DNA of 15,493 nucleotides, from the NCBI GenBank assembly GCA_934373375.1, contig CAKROP010000011.1, positions 1 through 15,493 on the forward strand, given 5' to 3'. This DNA is from an uncultured Anaerosacchariphilus sp. (GTDB lineage Bacteria > Bacillota > Clostridia > Lachnospirales > Lachnospiraceae). Below the pieces are notes generated by a model, which had not been told where the DNA came from, did not search any database, and was given only the letters and a program-made list of their open reading frames with translations. A program made the translations under genes and the position numbers. Shown piece after piece: positions 14,686 through 15,493 of this stretch. Numbering within the stretch: position 1 is the stretch's first letter; every line of letters begins with the position of its first letter.

Positions 14686-15493
14686 TCTCCTGCGGACCGG
14701 CTGTGTAAACCTCTGGCGGCGCAAGACCCGGACGGTGCTGACAGCCCTGTCCATGACCATCGGCGTCATGTGTATCGTGGTGCTGATTTCGGTGGGACTG
14801 GGCTACGGCCAGTCCTACCAGGAGACCGTGGAGGCCATGGGAAGCCTGACGAAGATCGATGTGTCTGCCTCCCAGAAGATGGACGATAAGCAGAAGACCG
14901 CCCTGTTAAATGATAAGGCGGTGGCCAGCATCAAGAACCTGGACGGCGTGGAAGCGGTCACCCCGGTGGAGCAGATGACCGGTTACTTAAAGAGCGGCAG
15001 CTATATCGGTATGATCAAGCTGTACGGTATCGATCTGGATACCGCGGAGAGCTTCCAGCTCACCCCCACGGAAGGGACAGCCCCCACAGAGGGTCTGCGG
15101 CTCCACCCGGAGCTGATGGTCAGCGACGACCTGGCCGGAAGCTTCGGAGACCCGAACAATGACTGGGCCGACGCGGTGGACGCGGACGGTAATCCCCTGG
15201 TGGACGTGATGAACTCCCCCATTAAGCAGACCTTTGATTATGATCAGCTAACCGGCAACCAGAAGGCGGACAAGGAGGGACGCGCCACCAGTAGTGGTAC
15301 CTTTTATAACCTGGATATCGTAGGCGTCTGCTCGAGCCAGAACAACACCTATTCGACTTCCGGATTTTTAGATATCACCAGACTTCAGGAGTGGAAAAAG
15401 GTTCAGGCGCAGGTAGCACAGCAGAGCAGCAGCGGAAGCAACGATACAGGAAATAGCAACAGTAATAGCGCTTACGGTACAAGCAGTAACAGT
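14642..15493 (+). CDS. MacB/FtsX-type ABC permease, N-terminal part (cut by window end)
   Basis: The frame stays open to the last base, giving 284 residues. After MMKRQETRQGMRTSDLL comes the family's basic pre-helix motif NLWRRKTRTVLTALSMTIGVM and a first transmembrane helix (about 31-52). A periplasmic-core (MacB_PCD) type domain follows: GSLTKIDVSAS, KNLDGVEAVTPVEQM, IKLYGIDLDT. The Ser/Asn/Gln/Gly-rich end (from about 15414) is a low-complexity insert within this outer domain. The usual three C-terminal helices should lie beyond the window. Start 14642 has GAGG six bases upstream and overlaps the previous gene by 44 bases; ATG 14672, in the same frame, is an alternative with a poorer site. 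It pairs with the ATPase at 11914-12597. Confidence 0.9.
   Translation, partial: MMKRQETRQGMRTSDLLRTGCVNLWRRKTRTVLTALSMTIGVMCIVVLISVGLGYGQSYQETVEAMGSLTKIDVSASQKMDDKQKTALLNDKAVASIKNLDGVEAVTPVEQMTGYLKSGSYIGMIKLYGIDLDTAESFQLTPTEGTAPTEGLRLHPELMVSDDLAGSFGDPNNDWADAVDADGNPLVDVMNSPIKQTFDYDQLTGNQKADKEGRATSSGTFYNLDIVGVCSSQNNTYSTSGFLDITRLQEWKKVQAQVAQQSSSGSNDTGNSNSNSAYGTSSNS

Noticed and set aside
1-15493. CRISPR arrays, tRNA/rRNA genes, transposases or integration sites
   Set aside because: Searched by eye on both strands; no regularly spaced repeats, RNA-gene signatures or mobile-element genes were seen.

Overview
The window looks like the chromosome of a Gram-positive anaerobe of the Clostridia, most likely Lachnospiraceae. 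The grounds are a V-type (A/V-type) ATPase operon of clostridial type, strong purine-rich ribosome binding sites, a group II (shared-module style) ECF importer with a DUF4430 lipoprotein, a BspA-like leucine-rich repeat protein, and the absence of any outer-membrane component. The family assignment is inference from gene content, not from a search.

Region 1 (start to about 5.85 kb, + strand) is the 3' part of a V-type ATPase operon: subunit I (cut by the window edge), K, F, E, A, B and D. Spacings are short and E overlaps A. Subunits A/B form the catalytic head, D and F the central rotor, E a peripheral stalk, and I and K the membrane ion path. Subunit C is not in the visible part. A strong hairpin terminator ends the operon and probably also stops the convergent gene that follows.

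Region 2 (about 5.87-7.47 kb) is the most unusual. A cytoplasmic BspA-like LRR protein is encoded on the - strand. Its upstream leader carries a clear cobalamin riboswitch, also on the - strand. About 40 bp beyond that riboswitch's promoter, a near-consensus promoter fires the other way (+ strand). It leads into a roughly 160-nt structured leader and a 12-15 bp intrinsic terminator just before the ECF operon. I could not match this + strand leader to a riboswitch class from memory. It has two hairpins with T-loop-like UGAAANU loops inside a closing stem, and it is my best candidate for something undescribed.

Region 3 (7.475 kb to the end, + strand) is one tightly coupled operon: DUF4430 lipoprotein, EcfT, a fused two-domain EcfA, an ECF S component, a MacB/LolD-type ATPase, a single-span surface protein with predicted CARDB/NEW3-like Ig-fold domains, and a MacB/FtsX-type permease cut by the window end. 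The ECF half is probably an importer for a corrinoid or another vitamin. DUF4430 is related to the C-terminal domain of transcobalamin, and a cobalamin riboswitch lies next door. The overlapping start and stop codons tie the MacB-like half to the importer, which suggests the two ABC systems act in one process at the cell surface. That functional link is inference.
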